Assembly: GCF_023653455.1 (NCBI RefSeq)
Contig: NZ_JAKEDR010000055.1
Location: 1-17,566, forward strand
Origin: Paraclostridium ghonii
Lineage (GTDB): Bacteria > Bacillota > Clostridia > Peptostreptococcales > Peptostreptococcaceae
DNA length: 17,566 bases
Reading direction: 5' to 3'
In this document: positions 1 through 8,036 of the stretch, piece by piece
How the letters are laid out: each line of letters opens with the position of its first letter
Position numbering within the stretch: position 1 is the stretch's first letter
The notes under the pieces: generated by a model
Databases searched by the model: none
What the model was told of the DNA's origin: nothing
What the model saw: the letters and a program-made list of their open reading frames with translations, nothing else
Program-made: the position numbers and the translations under genes

Positions 1-286
1 ATATATAAGTATATTAAGTGCTATAGTATTGCCTCTTAGTTTAATTTTATCTAAAATAATGGTTGGGATTAACACAATTATAATAGATTGTATATATATA
101 GCTTTAGAATTTTTATATAATATAAATGGGAGTTATATTGAATTTGAAAATTCTAATAAGGTTTTAGTTATTACGTATTACATTTTAGTAGGAATATATA
201 TGATATATAAAGAAATAAAAACGATAAAGGAGCAAAAAAATGAATTACAAGGATATCATCAAGAGCATGAGCAACAACGAATTTAA
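1..286 (+). CDS. C-terminal end of a polytopic membrane protein, probably ComEC (partial)
   Basis: The reading frame is open from the first bases (frame starting at base 2) to a TAA at 284-286, so this is the 3' end of a longer gene and any start inside it would be false. The visible part is about 94 residues with two or three hydrophobic stretches, followed by a charged tail (KEIKTIKEQKNELQ). In Firmicutes the gene just before holA is commonly comEC, the DNA-uptake channel of competence. The pattern of a Pro-containing hydrophobic segment, a short loop and then a V-x-x-x-YY-x-L membrane helix resembles the end of the ComEC competence domain. If so, this version ends without a C-terminal metallo-beta-lactamase-like domain. 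The gene overlaps holA by 47 nt, so the two are translationally linked. The identity is an inference from context and weak similarity; another membrane protein is possible. Confidence 0.55.
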   Translation, partial: YISILSAIVLPLSLILSKIMVGINTIIIDCIYIALEFLYNINGSYIEFENSNKVLVITYYILVGIYMIYKEIKTIKEQKNELQGYHQEHEQQRI

Positions 287-1271
287 AAATGTATATCTTT
301 TTTATGGAAGAGAGTTTTATTTATTAGAGAATGTAATTAAAACGTGTAAAAAAAGTTTAAATGAAAGTATGATAGATTTTAACCTAGATATCCTTGATGG
401 AAAAGAGTTGACGTTAGATCAAATTTTAAGCAATGCAGAGACACTTCCGTTTATGGATGAGAGGAAAATTTTAATAATAAAAGATTTTGAATTATTAAAA
501 GGAAAGAAAAAAAATTTTTCAGATAGTGATGAAAGTGAGCTTATAGATTACCTTGAGAAAGTACCTAGCACAACGGTTATAGTTTTTATAGTTTATGGAG
601 ATATAGATAAAAGAAAAAGCTTAGTTAAAAAAATTAATAAAGTTGGAATCGTAAATCACTGTGACAAATTAAGTGATATGGATTTATTTAGATGGGTAAA
701 AAATAGATTTAAAAAAAATGAAGTATATATAAATGATTCTGAAATTATGTACTTTATAGAACAAGAAGGTTATAGAGATAAAAATAGTGAAAAGACATTA
801 TCTGATTTAGAAAATGAAATTAATAAAATATCTTCTTTTGTAGGCAAAGAAAACAATGTAACAAAAGATATAATTAACAAATTATCTCAGAAAAAAGTTG
901 AAAATGATATATTTAAGTTAATTGATGAAATAGGAAATAAAAATTCATCTCATGCTATGAAAATAGTAACGGACATGATTTTAGAAGGAGAATCCGTTCT
1001 TGGAATATTTGCGATGGTTTCAAAACAATTTAAACTAGTAATGCAAACAAGACAATTACAAAATCAAGGATACTCATCTAAAGTTATAGCTGAAAAATTA
1101 TCAGCTCATTCATTTGTAGTTACTAAAGCTTTAAAGCAAGGTAGATTATTTTCGGATGAAGCTGTCATTGATATGCTGAATTTTATACTAGAGAGTGATT
1201 TTAAAATAAAAAATGGATTAATGAAAGATACTTTAGCAGTAGAGATACTTGTTAGTAAGTATTGTCAGTAA
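240..1271 (+). CDS. holA: DNA polymerase III subunit delta (clamp loader)
   Basis: HolA (YqeN in Bacillus) is the delta subunit of the clamp loader, which opens the beta sliding clamp and loads it on primed DNA in the replisome. The 343-residue length is normal for the family. The N-terminus has the typical 'nvYLFYGRE.yLLE' opening (residues 18-31), and the C-terminal half is the helical collar domain (around residues 205-340, with 'GESVLGIFAMVSKQFKL'). The start ATG at 240 has a good site, AAAGGAG at 226-232, 7 nt upstream. The gene starts inside the end of the upstream membrane-protein gene. Its stop codon (1269-1271) lies at the edge of a large palindrome that probably ends transcription. 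Convergent with rpsT, as in many Firmicutes. Confidence 0.95.
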   Translation: MNYKDIIKSMSNNEFKNVYLFYGREFYLLENVIKTCKKSLNESMIDFNLDILDGKELTLDQILSNAETLPFMDERKILIIKDFELLKGKKKNFSDSDESELIDYLEKVPSTTVIVFIVYGDIDKRKSLVKKINKVGIVNHCDKLSDMDLFRWVKNRFKKNEVYINDSEIMYFIEQEGYRDKNSEKTLSDLENEINKISSFVGKENNVTKDIINKLSQKKVENDIFKLIDEIGNKNSSHAMKIVTDMILEGESVLGIFAMVSKQFKLVMQTRQLQNQGYSSKVIAEKLSAHSFVVTKALKQGRLFSDEAVIDMLNFILESDFKIKNGLMKDTLAVEILVSKYCQ

Positions 1272-1428
1272 GGAATTGTTTTAAATTAGGTTATATTGTA
1301 AGTGGCGCTTTGTGTGAATATATAATTTACCTCTATATAGGCTCAGAAGATGATTGTAAATGTCGGTTAAATTATATATTCACACTTCGCTAGGTTATAG
1401 ATAAACCTAGATTTTAAACAATTCCTTA
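1269..1428. repeat. 160-bp imperfect palindrome flanked by TA, MITE-like; possible holA terminator
   Basis: Two arms of about 60 nt (1270-1329 and 1368-1427) are inverted copies around a 38-nt centre. The outer pairing is AAGGAATTGTTT with its complement AAACAATTCCTT. The inner pairing is an exact 18 bp, GTGTGAATATATAATTTA (1312-1329) with its complement at 1368-1385. The middle pairs poorly, and the right arm holds its own hairpin, CTAGGTT-ATAGATA-AACCTAG (1390-1410). Both outer ends read TA, the left TA being part of the holA stop codon. ATTTTT follows the right end, so transcription from holA could terminate here. A TA-flanked long inverted repeat without an ORF is what a small non-autonomous element of the Tc1/mariner-IS630 type looks like, but that assignment is an inference. 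Confidence 0.7.
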
Positions 1429-1446
1429 TTTTTATGAACAGAAAAA

Positions 1447-1470
1447 GACCCTTGATGTATATCAAGGGTC
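1447..1470 (-). terminator. Rho-independent terminator of rpsT
   Basis: A perfect 10-bp stem, GACCCTTGAT / ATCAAGGGTC, with a GTAT loop lies 22 nt after the rpsT stop codon on the minus strand. Read in the rpsT direction it is followed by TTTTTC, the expected U tract. On the plus strand the sequence after it is not T-rich, so it serves rpsT only. Confidence 0.9.
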
Positions 1471-1492
1471 GATATCTATTATAAACGGTTAA

Positions 1493-1759
1493 TTAAGCGT
1501 TCATCCCGTTTAACTTTTGAGCTAACTTAGCTACTTTTCTAGCTGCCGCGTTCTTGTGTATAGTTCCTTTAGAAGCTACTTGAGATATTCTCTTTTGAGC
1601 GTATTGGAATCTAGCAACTGCCTCTTCTCTGTTTCCTGCAGTAACAGCTTCTTCGAACTTTCTTATTGCAGTTTTTAACTGAGATTTTCTAGCTCTGTTT
1701 AAAGCAGTTTTCTTCTCGATAACTTTTATTCTTTTCTTTGCTGATTTTATGTTTGCCAT
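1493..1759 (-). CDS. rpsT: 30S ribosomal protein S20
   Basis: S20 binds 16S rRNA and helps assemble the small ribosomal subunit. The 88-residue product begins [17 protein letters not shown], the hallmark N-terminus of S20, and is rich in Lys, Arg and Ala throughout. I place the start at the ATG complementary to 1757-1759. An in-frame GTG three codons upstream (1766-1768) falls inside the Shine-Dalgarno sequence (GGGGGTGA read on the minus strand) and is not used. The gene stands alone on the minus strand between holA and gpr, with its own promoter (1811-1839) and terminator (1447-1470). The same position and orientation are seen in Bacillus and many clostridia. Confidence 0.97.
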   Translation of the reverse strand: MANIKSAKKRIKVIEKKTALNRARKSQLKTAIRKFEEAVTAGNREEAVARFQYAQKRISQVASKGTIHKNAAARKVAKLAQKLNGMNA

Positions 1760-1810
1760 CTGGTTCACCCCCTCATGAGTAATTTATATTATTCATCGTC
1801 AACATATTAG

Positions 1811-1839
1811 ATTTTAACAGAAATAAATCTAAAAATCAA
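1811..1839 (-). promoter_or_regulatory. Predicted sigma-A promoter of rpsT
   Basis: On the minus strand TTGATT (complement of 1834-1839) and TAAAAT (complement of 1811-1816) are separated by exactly 17 bp. This would start transcription near 1803 and give an rpsT leader of about 45 nt. The call rests on consensus match only. Confidence 0.5.
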
Positions 1840-2034
1840 GGATAATTATTATTAACTATTTAAATATCTTTCCATTTGACTTTTTAGATTATAACCTAAA
1901 TTTAAATATTTTACAACATAGAAATTAATTATTATAAAAAAAATTAAATTGAATTTATTTGGTTATAAAATTATAAAATTTGTTAACAATGTTTAGTATG
2001 ATTAAATTTAAACTTTTAAAATGGAGGAAGTTTT

Positions 2035-2991
2035 ATGATAAGTTTAAGGACTGATTTAGCCTTAGAAGCTAGAGAAATATATGAGCAAGGAAATGATGGA
2101 AGTAATATACCTGGAGTTAAAATAGATACAAAAGAATTAGAAGATTGTATTGTAACTAAAGTAGAAGTATTAGATGAACAAGGATCTCAAATTATGAACA
2201 AGGGGATAGGGGTTTACACAACTATAGAAAGTAAATTAATGAAATACGATGATGATGAATCTAGAGAACAAGTAATAAATTATTTAAAAGATGAACTTAT
2301 AGACATACTTGGAAGTGATAAAACTAAAAAAACTTTAGTTATAGGGCTTGGGAACTGGAATATAACATCAGACGCATTAGGACCTAAAGCTGTTTCTAAA
2401 ACTCTGGTAACTAGACATATATTCAAAAACTATAACAAAGAATATGATGATGATTTTACAGAAGTTGCAGGGCTTAGTCCTGGAGTTATGGGAATAACAG
2501 GTATAGAAACTAGTGAAATAGTAAAATCAATAGTTGATATGATAAAGCCAGATAGAGTTATAGCTATAGATGCTCTAGCTTCAAGAAAAATGGAAAGAGT
2601 AAACTCTACAATACAAATTTCAACAGCTGGCATTTCACCTGGAGGAGGAGTTGGTAACAAACGTAAAGCATTGAATAAAGATTATTTAGGGGTGGATGTA
2701 ATAGCTATAGGGGTTCCAACTGTAGTAGATGCAGCAACTTTAACAAGTGATGTACTTGACCTTGCAATTGATAATCTTATGGAACAGTCAAAAGAAAGTA
2801 AAAATTTTTATAATATGTTAAAAGAATTAAAAGAAGAAGAGAAATATCACTTTATAAGAGAATCATTAGAACCATATGATAAAAATTTAATAGTTACACC
2901 AAAAGATATAGATGATACGATTGAAAATTTAGCAGTAATAATTAGTGAAGGGTTAAATAGATCTCTTCATCCTGGGAGAATTGTAAATTAA
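2035..2991 (+). CDS. gpr: Germination protease GPR (SASP-degrading aspartic protease)
   Basis: GPR is made in the forespore as an inactive zymogen and, after processing, degrades the small acid-soluble proteins that coat spore DNA, releasing amino acids during germination (peptidase family A25). The 318-residue product has the family landmarks: RTDLALEA at residues 5-12, LGNWNITSDALGP (Asp113) and AIDALASRKMERVN (Asp179). The two Asp match the catalytic pair described for the Bacillus megaterium enzyme. The autoprocessing site is expected after the Asp of RTD, which here would remove only about 7 residues, against 15 in Bacillus. An in-frame TAA at 2017-2019 rules out a longer N-terminus. The ribosome binding site GGAGG precedes the ATG. 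spoIIP follows after 13 nt, so the two are co-transcribed. I could not see a convincing sigma-G promoter in the AT-rich region upstream. Confidence 0.96.
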   Translation: MISLRTDLALEAREIYEQGNDGSNIPGVKIDTKELEDCIVTKVEVLDEQGSQIMNKGIGVYTTIESKLMKYDDDESREQVINYLKDELIDILGSDKTKKTLVIGLGNWNITSDALGPKAVSKTLVTRHIFKNYNKEYDDDFTEVAGLSPGVMGITGIETSEIVKSIVDMIKPDRVIAIDALASRKMERVNSTIQISTAGISPGGGVGNKRKALNKDYLGVDVIAIGVPTVVDAATLTSDVLDLAIDNLMEQSKESKNFYNMLKELKEEEKYHFIRESLEPYDKNLIVTPKDIDDTIENLAVIISEGLNRSLHPGRIVN

Positions 2992-3004
2992 GGAGGATAT
3001 AATA

Positions 3005-4012
3005 ATGAGAAGAAAATTTATTAGTCTCAGTATTGTAACTTGTGTTATATGTGGATTGTTTTTTAAGACATCATATGCATTAAGCGAAGATGAATTTCTA
3101 AAATTTCTTATAAATACTAGTTATCCAGAGACTAAGGTGGAAACGCCTAAATCTGAAAGTGAAAAAGAAGTAAAGAATGATAAAATAAAAGAAGAAAGTA
3201 GTAAGCAAGATAAAAAAGAAAATAAAATAGAAAAAAACACTACAAGTAAAGATGATGAATTTGTAAAGATGTACGTAGGAAAAGAAAATATTCCAAAGAG
3301 TGAAGGTTCTTCAAAGGATGAAAAAACTTCAGAAGTAGCCTCCACAAGTAGTAAATATGTAGATAATGTTTTAGTAACAAGAGATCAGCCTAAAATACTT
3401 ATATACCATACTCATGGAGGAGAAACTTATGTAAACTCTCCAAATGGGAACTACCACTCTTATGATAAAGCAAATTCTACTATGGAAATAGGCGCTCTTT
3501 TAACTCAAGAATTAAATAAAAAAGGAAGATCTGTGGTTCATAATACGACATACCATGATATACCTGAATTTACGGGAGCATATAGTAGAAGTTTAAAAAC
3601 AATAGAAGCAATGCAGTCAAAATATAATAGTGTAGATGTAATAATAGATTTACATAGAGATGGTAGAGATATAGCAAATGAAAAAGCCAAAAAAGATTTC
3701 CATGATTCATGTACAACTAAAGTAAATGGAGAAAATGTTGCAAAATTCTTATTTGTTGTAGGTGAAAAGAGTGAAAATTACTCTAAGAATTTACAGTTAG
3801 CAAAGGAAATAACTGCTTTTGCTGAAAGTAAATATCCTGGAATAACAAGACCTGTAGTTAAAAAACCAAAAGCAAAATTCAATCAATATAAATCAGACAA
3901 CCCATTGTTACTAGAAGTAGGAGGAAATGCAAATACTATAGAAGAGTCTAAAGCATCGGTTAAATACATTTCGGAAGTAATAGATGAATTTTTTAAACAA
4001 AAAGGCATGTAG
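3005..4012 (+). CDS. spoIIP: Stage II sporulation protein P (engulfment peptidoglycan amidase/endopeptidase)
   Basis: SpoIIP cleaves peptidoglycan with SpoIID and SpoIIM to drive septal thinning and engulfment of the forespore. The 335-residue product has an N-terminal membrane anchor or signal (residues 5-26). A Lys/Glu/Ser-rich linker follows (about 42-118), then the zinc amidase-like domain (about 128-332). Candidate metal and catalytic residues are visible: His135 and Glu140 in YHTHGGE, His217 in DLHRDG and Glu304 in LLLEVGG. AAGGAGG lies just before the ATG and overlaps the end of gpr. The order gpr-spoIIP is conserved in spore formers. The linker is long and low in complexity, which suits a protein reaching across the intermembrane space. 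Its length is close to the family norm. Confidence 0.95.
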   Translation: MRRKFISLSIVTCVICGLFFKTSYALSEDEFLKFLINTSYPETKVETPKSESEKEVKNDKIKEESSKQDKKENKIEKNTTSKDDEFVKMYVGKENIPKSEGSSKDEKTSEVASTSSKYVDNVLVTRDQPKILIYHTHGGETYVNSPNGNYHSYDKANSTMEIGALLTQELNKKGRSVVHNTTYHDIPEFTGAYSRSLKTIEAMQSKYNSVDVIIDLHRDGRDIANEKAKKDFHDSCTTKVNGENVAKFLFVVGEKSENYSKNLQLAKEITAFAESKYPGITRPVVKKPKAKFNQYKSDNPLLLEVGGNANTIEESKASVKYISEVIDEFFKQKGM

Positions 4013-4021
4013 GATAAAGTT

Positions 4022-4279
4022 ATGACCCGAATAGAGCGTAAGATAGAAGAAAAAAATAAAAAGCTAGCTAAAAGACCTATATATAGAAGGGTATTTCTAA
4101 TAACTATGGTTTGTATAATCAGTGGATGTGTATTTTTAGTAGATAAAGAAGCTAATCTTATGATAGGAAAAATAGAAACATATAATATACAAGTTTTTGT
4201 TAAAAACTTAAATGATTCATTTATGAAAACTGCAAAAGACATGGAAAAAAAGTTAAGTAAACTTAATAATTTAAGATAA
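4022..4279 (+). CDS. Small single-pass membrane protein at the YqxA position
   Basis: I do not recognise this 85-residue protein by sequence. It has a very basic N-terminus (RIERKIEEKNKKLAKRPIYRR), one hydrophobic segment at about residues 25-40 (VFLITMVCIISGCVFLV) and a polar helical tail ending in lysines, so it should be a single-pass membrane protein with its N-terminus in the cytoplasm. It starts 9 nt after the spoIIP stop with a weak AGGAT site and is followed at once by a terminator, making it the last gene of the gpr-spoIIP operon. In Bacillus subtilis the gene between spoIIP and lepA is yqxA, also a short membrane protein, so this may be its positional counterpart. That is inference; there is no clear sequence match. 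Function unknown, with a sporulation role plausible from the operon. Confidence 0.8.
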   Translation: MTRIERKIEEKNKKLAKRPIYRRVFLITMVCIISGCVFLVDKEANLMIGKIETYNIQVFVKNLNDSFMKTAKDMEKKLSKLNNLR

Positions 4280-4280
4280 A

Positions 4281-4318
4281 TTAGGGTTATCAATATGATA
4301 ACCCTAATATTATTTTAA
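4281..4318 (+). terminator. Rho-independent terminator of the gpr-spoIIP operon
   Basis: A perfect 12-bp stem TTAGGGTTATCA / TGATAACCCTAA (4281-4292 and 4296-4307) is followed by the T-rich run TATTATTTT. It begins directly after the stop of the small membrane protein. Confidence 0.88.
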
Positions 4319-4347
4319 TAACCTTTCTTTAAATTGTAGTATCAATA

Positions 4348-4376
4348 TTTACATAATTGCGGATATATTATAAAAT
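4348..4376 (+). promoter_or_regulatory. Predicted sigma-A promoter of lepA
   Basis: TTTACA (4348-4353) and TAAAAT (4371-4376) are separated by 17 bp, just downstream of the preceding terminator and about 37 bp before the lepA start. Consensus match only. Confidence 0.5.
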
Positions 4377-4412
4377 AAAAGTTATGATAATAATAAAAAG
4401 GAGGAACAAAAG

Positions 4413-6218
4413 GTGGACAGCAAACAAAAAAGAACGAGAAATTTTAGTATAATCGCGCATATAGACCATGGTAAGTCTACCTTAGCAGATAGATTAATTC
4501 AACATACAGGACTTGTTAGTGATAGGGAAATGAAAGATCAGTTACTAGATAACATGGATCTTGAAAGAGAAAGAGGAATCACTATAAAGCTTCAAAATAT
4601 TAGATTAGTTTATAAAGCTAAGGATGGACAAGAATACTTCTTAAACTTAATAGATACTCCGGGACACGTAGACTTTAACTATGAGGTTTCAAGAAGTTTA
4701 GCAGCTTGCGAAGGCGCATTACTTGTAGTAGATGCGGCACAAGGAGTTGAAGCTCAAACTTTAGCTAATGTTTATTTGGCAATAGATCAAGATTTAGAGA
4801 TATTGCCAGTTATAAATAAAATAGACCTGCCAAGTGCAAGACCAGATGAAATAAAAACAGAAATTGAAGATATAATAGGGCTTGATGCAAGTGAAGCTCC
4901 TCTTATATCAGCAAAAAGTGGATTAAATATAGAAGATGTGTTAGAAGCTATAGTTAAAAATGTTCCAGCACCACAAGGTGATAAAGAAGCTCCTCTAAAA
5001 GCTTTAATATTTGACTCGTATTATGATGCATATAAAGGTGTAGTAGCATACGTTAGAATATATGAAGGAAGCGTTAAAAAAGGCATGACTATAAAAATGA
5101 TGAACACTAATAAAAAGTTTGAAGTTACGGAAGTTGGTGTAATGGCTCCAGGGCAAAGAGAGCTAGAAGAGCTAAATGCTGGAGATGTTGGATACATAGC
5201 AGCAAGTATAAAAGATATAAGAAGTTGTTGTGTTGGTGATACAATAACTGATGCAGATAATCCAACTGAAGAATCAATGCCTGGATACAAAAAGGCAACT
5301 CCTATGGTTTATTGTGGTATATATCCAGGTGAAGGAGAAAAGTACGAAAATGTAAGAGATGCATTAGAGAAATTACAAGTTAATGATGCAGCTCTTGAAT
5401 TTGAAGCTGAAAGTTCAGCAGCGTTAGGATTTGGATTTAGATGTGGATTCTTAGGACTATTACATATGGAGATAATCCAGGAAAGATTAGAAAGAGAATT
5501 CGATTTAGACATAATAACTACAGCACCATCTGTTATATATAAAGTAACAAAAACTGATGGGGAATTAGTTATGGTACAAAATCCAGCAAACTTACCAGAA
5601 CGTGATGAGATACAAATGATAGAAGAGCCGATGGTAAAAGGAGACATAATAGTTCCTAAAGATTATGTAGGTACTGTTATGGAACTTTGCCAAGAAAGAC
5701 GTGGAGACATGATAAATATGGAATACATAGATGAAAAGAGAGTAATGCTTCACTATGATCTTCCGCTTAATGAAGTTGTTTATGATTTCTTTGATGCTCT
5801 AAAGTCTAGAACAAGAGGATACGGATCATTAGATTACGAGTTAAAGGATTATGTTCCTTCTAAGCTTGTAAAATTAGATATATTAATAAATAAAGAACAA
5901 GTTGACGCACTTAGTTTTATAGTTCATGAAAGTAAAGCTTACTCAAGAGGAAAGTCAATGTGTGAAAAATTAAAAGGTGAAATACCTAGACATCAATTCC
6001 CAGTGCCTATACAAGCGGCAGTTGGTAATAAGGTAATGGCTAGAGAAACTATAAGTGCACTTAGAAAAGACGTCCTTGCTAAGTGTTACGGTGGAGATAT
6101 ATCTCGTAAGAAGAAACTTCTTGAAAAACAAAAAGAAGGTAAAAAACGTATGAGACAAATTGGATCTGTAGAAGTTCCACAAAAGGCATTTATGTCTGTA
6201 TTAAAATTAGATAGCTAA
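4413..6218 (+). CDS. lepA: Elongation factor 4 (LepA GTPase)
   Basis: LepA/EF-4 is a ribosome-bound translational GTPase implicated in back-translocation and in ribosome function under stress. The 601-residue length is standard. GTPase motifs are intact: G1 AHIDHGKST (15-23), G3 DTPGH (81-85), G4 NKID (135-138) and G5 SAK (166-168). EF-G-like domains II, III and V follow, with [11 protein letters not shown] around residue 345-355. The LepA-specific C-terminal domain ends in the Lys/Arg-rich [21 protein letters not shown] stretch typical of the family. The start is a GTG at 4413, 8 nt after AAAGGAGG; no better in-frame ATG lies near it. It is flanked by its own promoter and a strong terminator, so it is probably monocistronic, unlike arrangements where hemW follows directly. 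Confidence 0.97.
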   Translation: MDSKQKRTRNFSIIAHIDHGKSTLADRLIQHTGLVSDREMKDQLLDNMDLERERGITIKLQNIRLVYKAKDGQEYFLNLIDTPGHVDFNYEVSRSLAACEGALLVVDAAQGVEAQTLANVYLAIDQDLEILPVINKIDLPSARPDEIKTEIEDIIGLDASEAPLISAKSGLNIEDVLEAIVKNVPAPQGDKEAPLKALIFDSYYDAYKGVVAYVRIYEGSVKKGMTIKMMNTNKKFEVTEVGVMAPGQRELEELNAGDVGYIAASIKDIRSCCVGDTITDADNPTEESMPGYKKATPMVYCGIYPGEGEKYENVRDALEKLQVNDAALEFEAESSAALGFGFRCGFLGLLHMEIIQERLEREFDLDIITTAPSVIYKVTKTDGELVMVQNPANLPERDEIQMIEEPMVKGDIIVPKDYVGTVMELCQERRGDMINMEYIDEKRVMLHYDLPLNEVVYDFFDALKSRTRGYGSLDYELKDYVPSKLVKLDILINKEQVDALSFIVHESKAYSRGKSMCEKLKGEIPRHQFPVPIQAAVGNKVMARETISALRKDVLAKCYGGDISRKKKLLEKQKEGKKRMRQIGSVEVPQKAFMSVLKLDS

Positions 6219-6220
6219 TA

Positions 6221-6260
6221 AAAAATAGATGTGTTGATTTGAGTTAACACATCTATTTTT
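6221..6260 (+). terminator. Rho-independent terminator of lepA
   Basis: A perfect 15-bp stem AAAAATAGATGTGTT / AACACATCTATTTTT (6221-6235 and 6246-6260) with a 10-nt loop ends in a T run, beginning 2 nt after the lepA stop. The A/T symmetry would also let it act on the minus strand. Confidence 0.9.
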
Positions 6261-6589
6261 AAAAGAAAAATACATTAACCAAAACAATTAATACAAAATA
6301 TACAAATTATAGATATGCATAATATCCATTCTTATTCCCCAAAATAATAAAAAGCTAATAATAGCATATTTAGATTATCCTATGGAGATAGTTTTTTCAT
6401 ATGAAAAATTCCACTTTGTATTTAGTTCCACTAAGTAAAATATATGCGATATAAAATATTTAAATTACTGAAAAAATTGTGAATAAAATAAAAAATTTAG
6501 TTATAATAAATAATAAGTAAATGATTATCTTAAAAATAATGCAAAACAAATTAAGTAAGAATGCTAAAAAAATAAAATGTCGAAATGTA
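6261..6589. other. Gene-free AT-rich interval between lepA and the transporter gene
   Basis: No open frame with a ribosome binding site is visible on either strand. A weaker promoter-like pair, TTGTGA (6477-6482) and TATAAT (6502-6507), has a long 19-bp spacer. A short repeat, AATGCTAAAAAA, occurs near 6560 and again near 6637, just before the transporter start. I see no stable long hairpin and no recognised riboswitch. Confidence 0.5.
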
Positions 6590-6618
6590 TTGTTATTTAT
6601 AGAAAAATGTAGTAATAT
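6590..6618 (+). promoter_or_regulatory. Predicted sigma-A promoter of the APC transporter gene
   Basis: TTGTTA (6590-6595) and TAATAT (6613-6618) are 17 bp apart, about 45 bp upstream of the ATG at 6664. Consensus match only. Confidence 0.45.
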
Positions 6619-6663
6619 TCAATTGGAACATTTTAATAATGCTAAAAAACAAGGAGGAAAACG

Positions 6664-7992
6664 ATGAGCAACAATGGACTTCAAAAAACTTTAGGTTTTG
6701 GGGCAGCACTTTCTACAGTTGTTGGTGTGGTTATAGGTGCAGGTGTATTCTTTAAACCACAAGCTATATATATAGCAACAGGTGGAGCGCCAGGGTTAGG
6801 CATGCTAGCATGGGTTATAGCTGGTATTATAACAATAGCAGCTGGACTTACAGCAGCGGAGGTATCTGCAGCAATACCAAAAACTGGTGGGATGATGATA
6901 TATATCAAGGAGATATATGGAGACAGATTAGGATTTTTAACAGGTTGGATGCAAGTGGTGCTATACTTACCAGCTACAATAGCAGCATTAGGTATAATAT
7001 TTGCTCAACAAGCAGCTACGTTAATAGGCCAAAGTGAAACTAATATGGCTGTTGTATTACCAATAGCACTAGGCATTATATTATTTTTAGCAGTATTAAA
7101 CGCAATAGGATCTAAATTAGGCGGAAGTATACAAACAGTAGCAACTGTATGTAAATTAATACCATTAGCTCTTATAATAGTATTTGGATTTATAAATGGA
7201 TCAGGAGATAACTCTATAACAACTCCATTTATAGCTGAAAATTTATCTATAGGAACTGTTTTAGGACAAGTTTTAATAGCAGCATTATTCGCATATGATG
7301 GATGGATAAATGTTGGATCTATAGCAGGAGAAATGAAAAATCCTGGTAAAGACTTGCCAAAAGCTATAATAGGTGGATTATCAATAGTTATGGCTATTTA
7401 TGTAGTTATAAACTTAGCTTACTTATGGGTTGTACCAGCTAGTGAAATGGCAACAGTAAGTGCTCCAGCATCATTAGTTGCAGAAAGAATATTTGGACCA
7501 ATGGGTGGTAAGATAGTAACAGTTGGGATATTAATATCTGTATTCGGTGGATTAAATGGATACTTATTAACTGGACCTAGAGTATCTTACGCATTAGCAT
7601 GTGAAGGTACATTACCAGGAAGTAAAGTGTTGTCTAAGTTAAATAAAGGTGGAGTTCCGGCAAACGCTATATTCGTAATGGCAATACTTGCTTGTGCATA
7701 TGCTTTATCTGGACAATTTAACTTATTAACAGACTTAGCGATATTCATAATATGGGTATTTTATATGTTAACTTTCATAGGAGTAATGAAGTTAAGAAAA
7801 GATCAACCGAACTTAGAAAGACCATACAAAGTGCCTTTATACCCAATAATACCATTAATAGCAATAGCTGGTGGATTATTTGTTATATTTAATCAATTAA
7901 TGAACAATACTTTAATATCTGTAGGTGGATTAATAGTTACAGCTATAGGGTTACCAGTTTATTCAATAATGTCAAAGAAAAATAATAACTAA
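6664..7992 (+). CDS. APC-family amino acid transporter, SteT-like
   Basis: A 442-residue membrane protein with about 12 predicted transmembrane segments. It has the APC/LAT hallmark glycine-rich unwound first helix, GVVIGAGVFFKP (residues 21-32). The conserved EVSAAIPKTGGMMIYIKEIYGDRLGFLTGW block and AYDGWINVGSIAGEMKNPGKDLPKAI follow. These features and the length match the Bacillus subtilis serine/threonine exchanger SteT (YkbA) and related L-type exchangers, so amino acid exchange or uptake at the cytoplasmic membrane is likely. The exact substrate cannot be read from sequence. It starts with ATG behind AAGGAGG and is bracketed by its own promoter and terminator. It stands between lepA and hemW, which are adjacent in the usual Firmicute order, so it is probably an insertion into the block. 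Confidence 0.9.
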   Translation: MSNNGLQKTLGFGAALSTVVGVVIGAGVFFKPQAIYIATGGAPGLGMLAWVIAGIITIAAGLTAAEVSAAIPKTGGMMIYIKEIYGDRLGFLTGWMQVVLYLPATIAALGIIFAQQAATLIGQSETNMAVVLPIALGIILFLAVLNAIGSKLGGSIQTVATVCKLIPLALIIVFGFINGSGDNSITTPFIAENLSIGTVLGQVLIAALFAYDGWINVGSIAGEMKNPGKDLPKAIIGGLSIVMAIYVVINLAYLWVVPASEMATVSAPASLVAERIFGPMGGKIVTVGILISVFGGLNGYLLTGPRVSYALACEGTLPGSKVLSKLNKGGVPANAIFVMAILACAYALSGQFNLLTDLAIFIIWVFYMLTFIGVMKLRKDQPNLERPYKVPLYPIIPLIAIAGGLFVIFNQLMNNTLISVGGLIVTAIGLPVYSIMSKKNNN

Positions 7993-8001
7993 TTAATATA
8001 T

Positions 8002-8032
8002 AAGAGATAGTAAATTTACTATCTCTTTTTTT
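8002..8032 (+). terminator. Rho-independent terminator of the APC transporter gene
   Basis: Perfect 13-bp inverted repeat AAGAGATAGTAAA / TTTACTATCTCTT (8002-8014 and 8015-8027) followed by a T run, 9 nt after the transporter stop codon. Confidence 0.9.
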
Positions 8033-8036
8033 ACGC

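Noticed and set aside
1760..1768. S20 start at the in-frame GTG three codons upstream
   Set aside because: The GTG overlaps the Shine-Dalgarno sequence; S20 proteins begin [10 protein letters not shown].
1876..1904. TTGACT-based promoter for gpr
   Set aside because: There is no acceptable -10 at 16-18 bp, and gpr is expected to use a forespore sigma factor, whose motif I could not find either.
2430..2660. Antisense open frame within gpr, and similar antisense frames within spoIIP, lepA, hemW and dnaK
   Set aside because: They mirror codon bias of the real genes, lack ribosome binding sites and encode low-complexity hydrophobic or Ser/Leu-rich sequence with no family resemblance.
3121..3345. 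Possible gene opposite the spoIIP linker
   Set aside because: It is the complement of a Lys/Glu-rich linker, which automatically gives a Phe/Ser/Leu-rich open frame.
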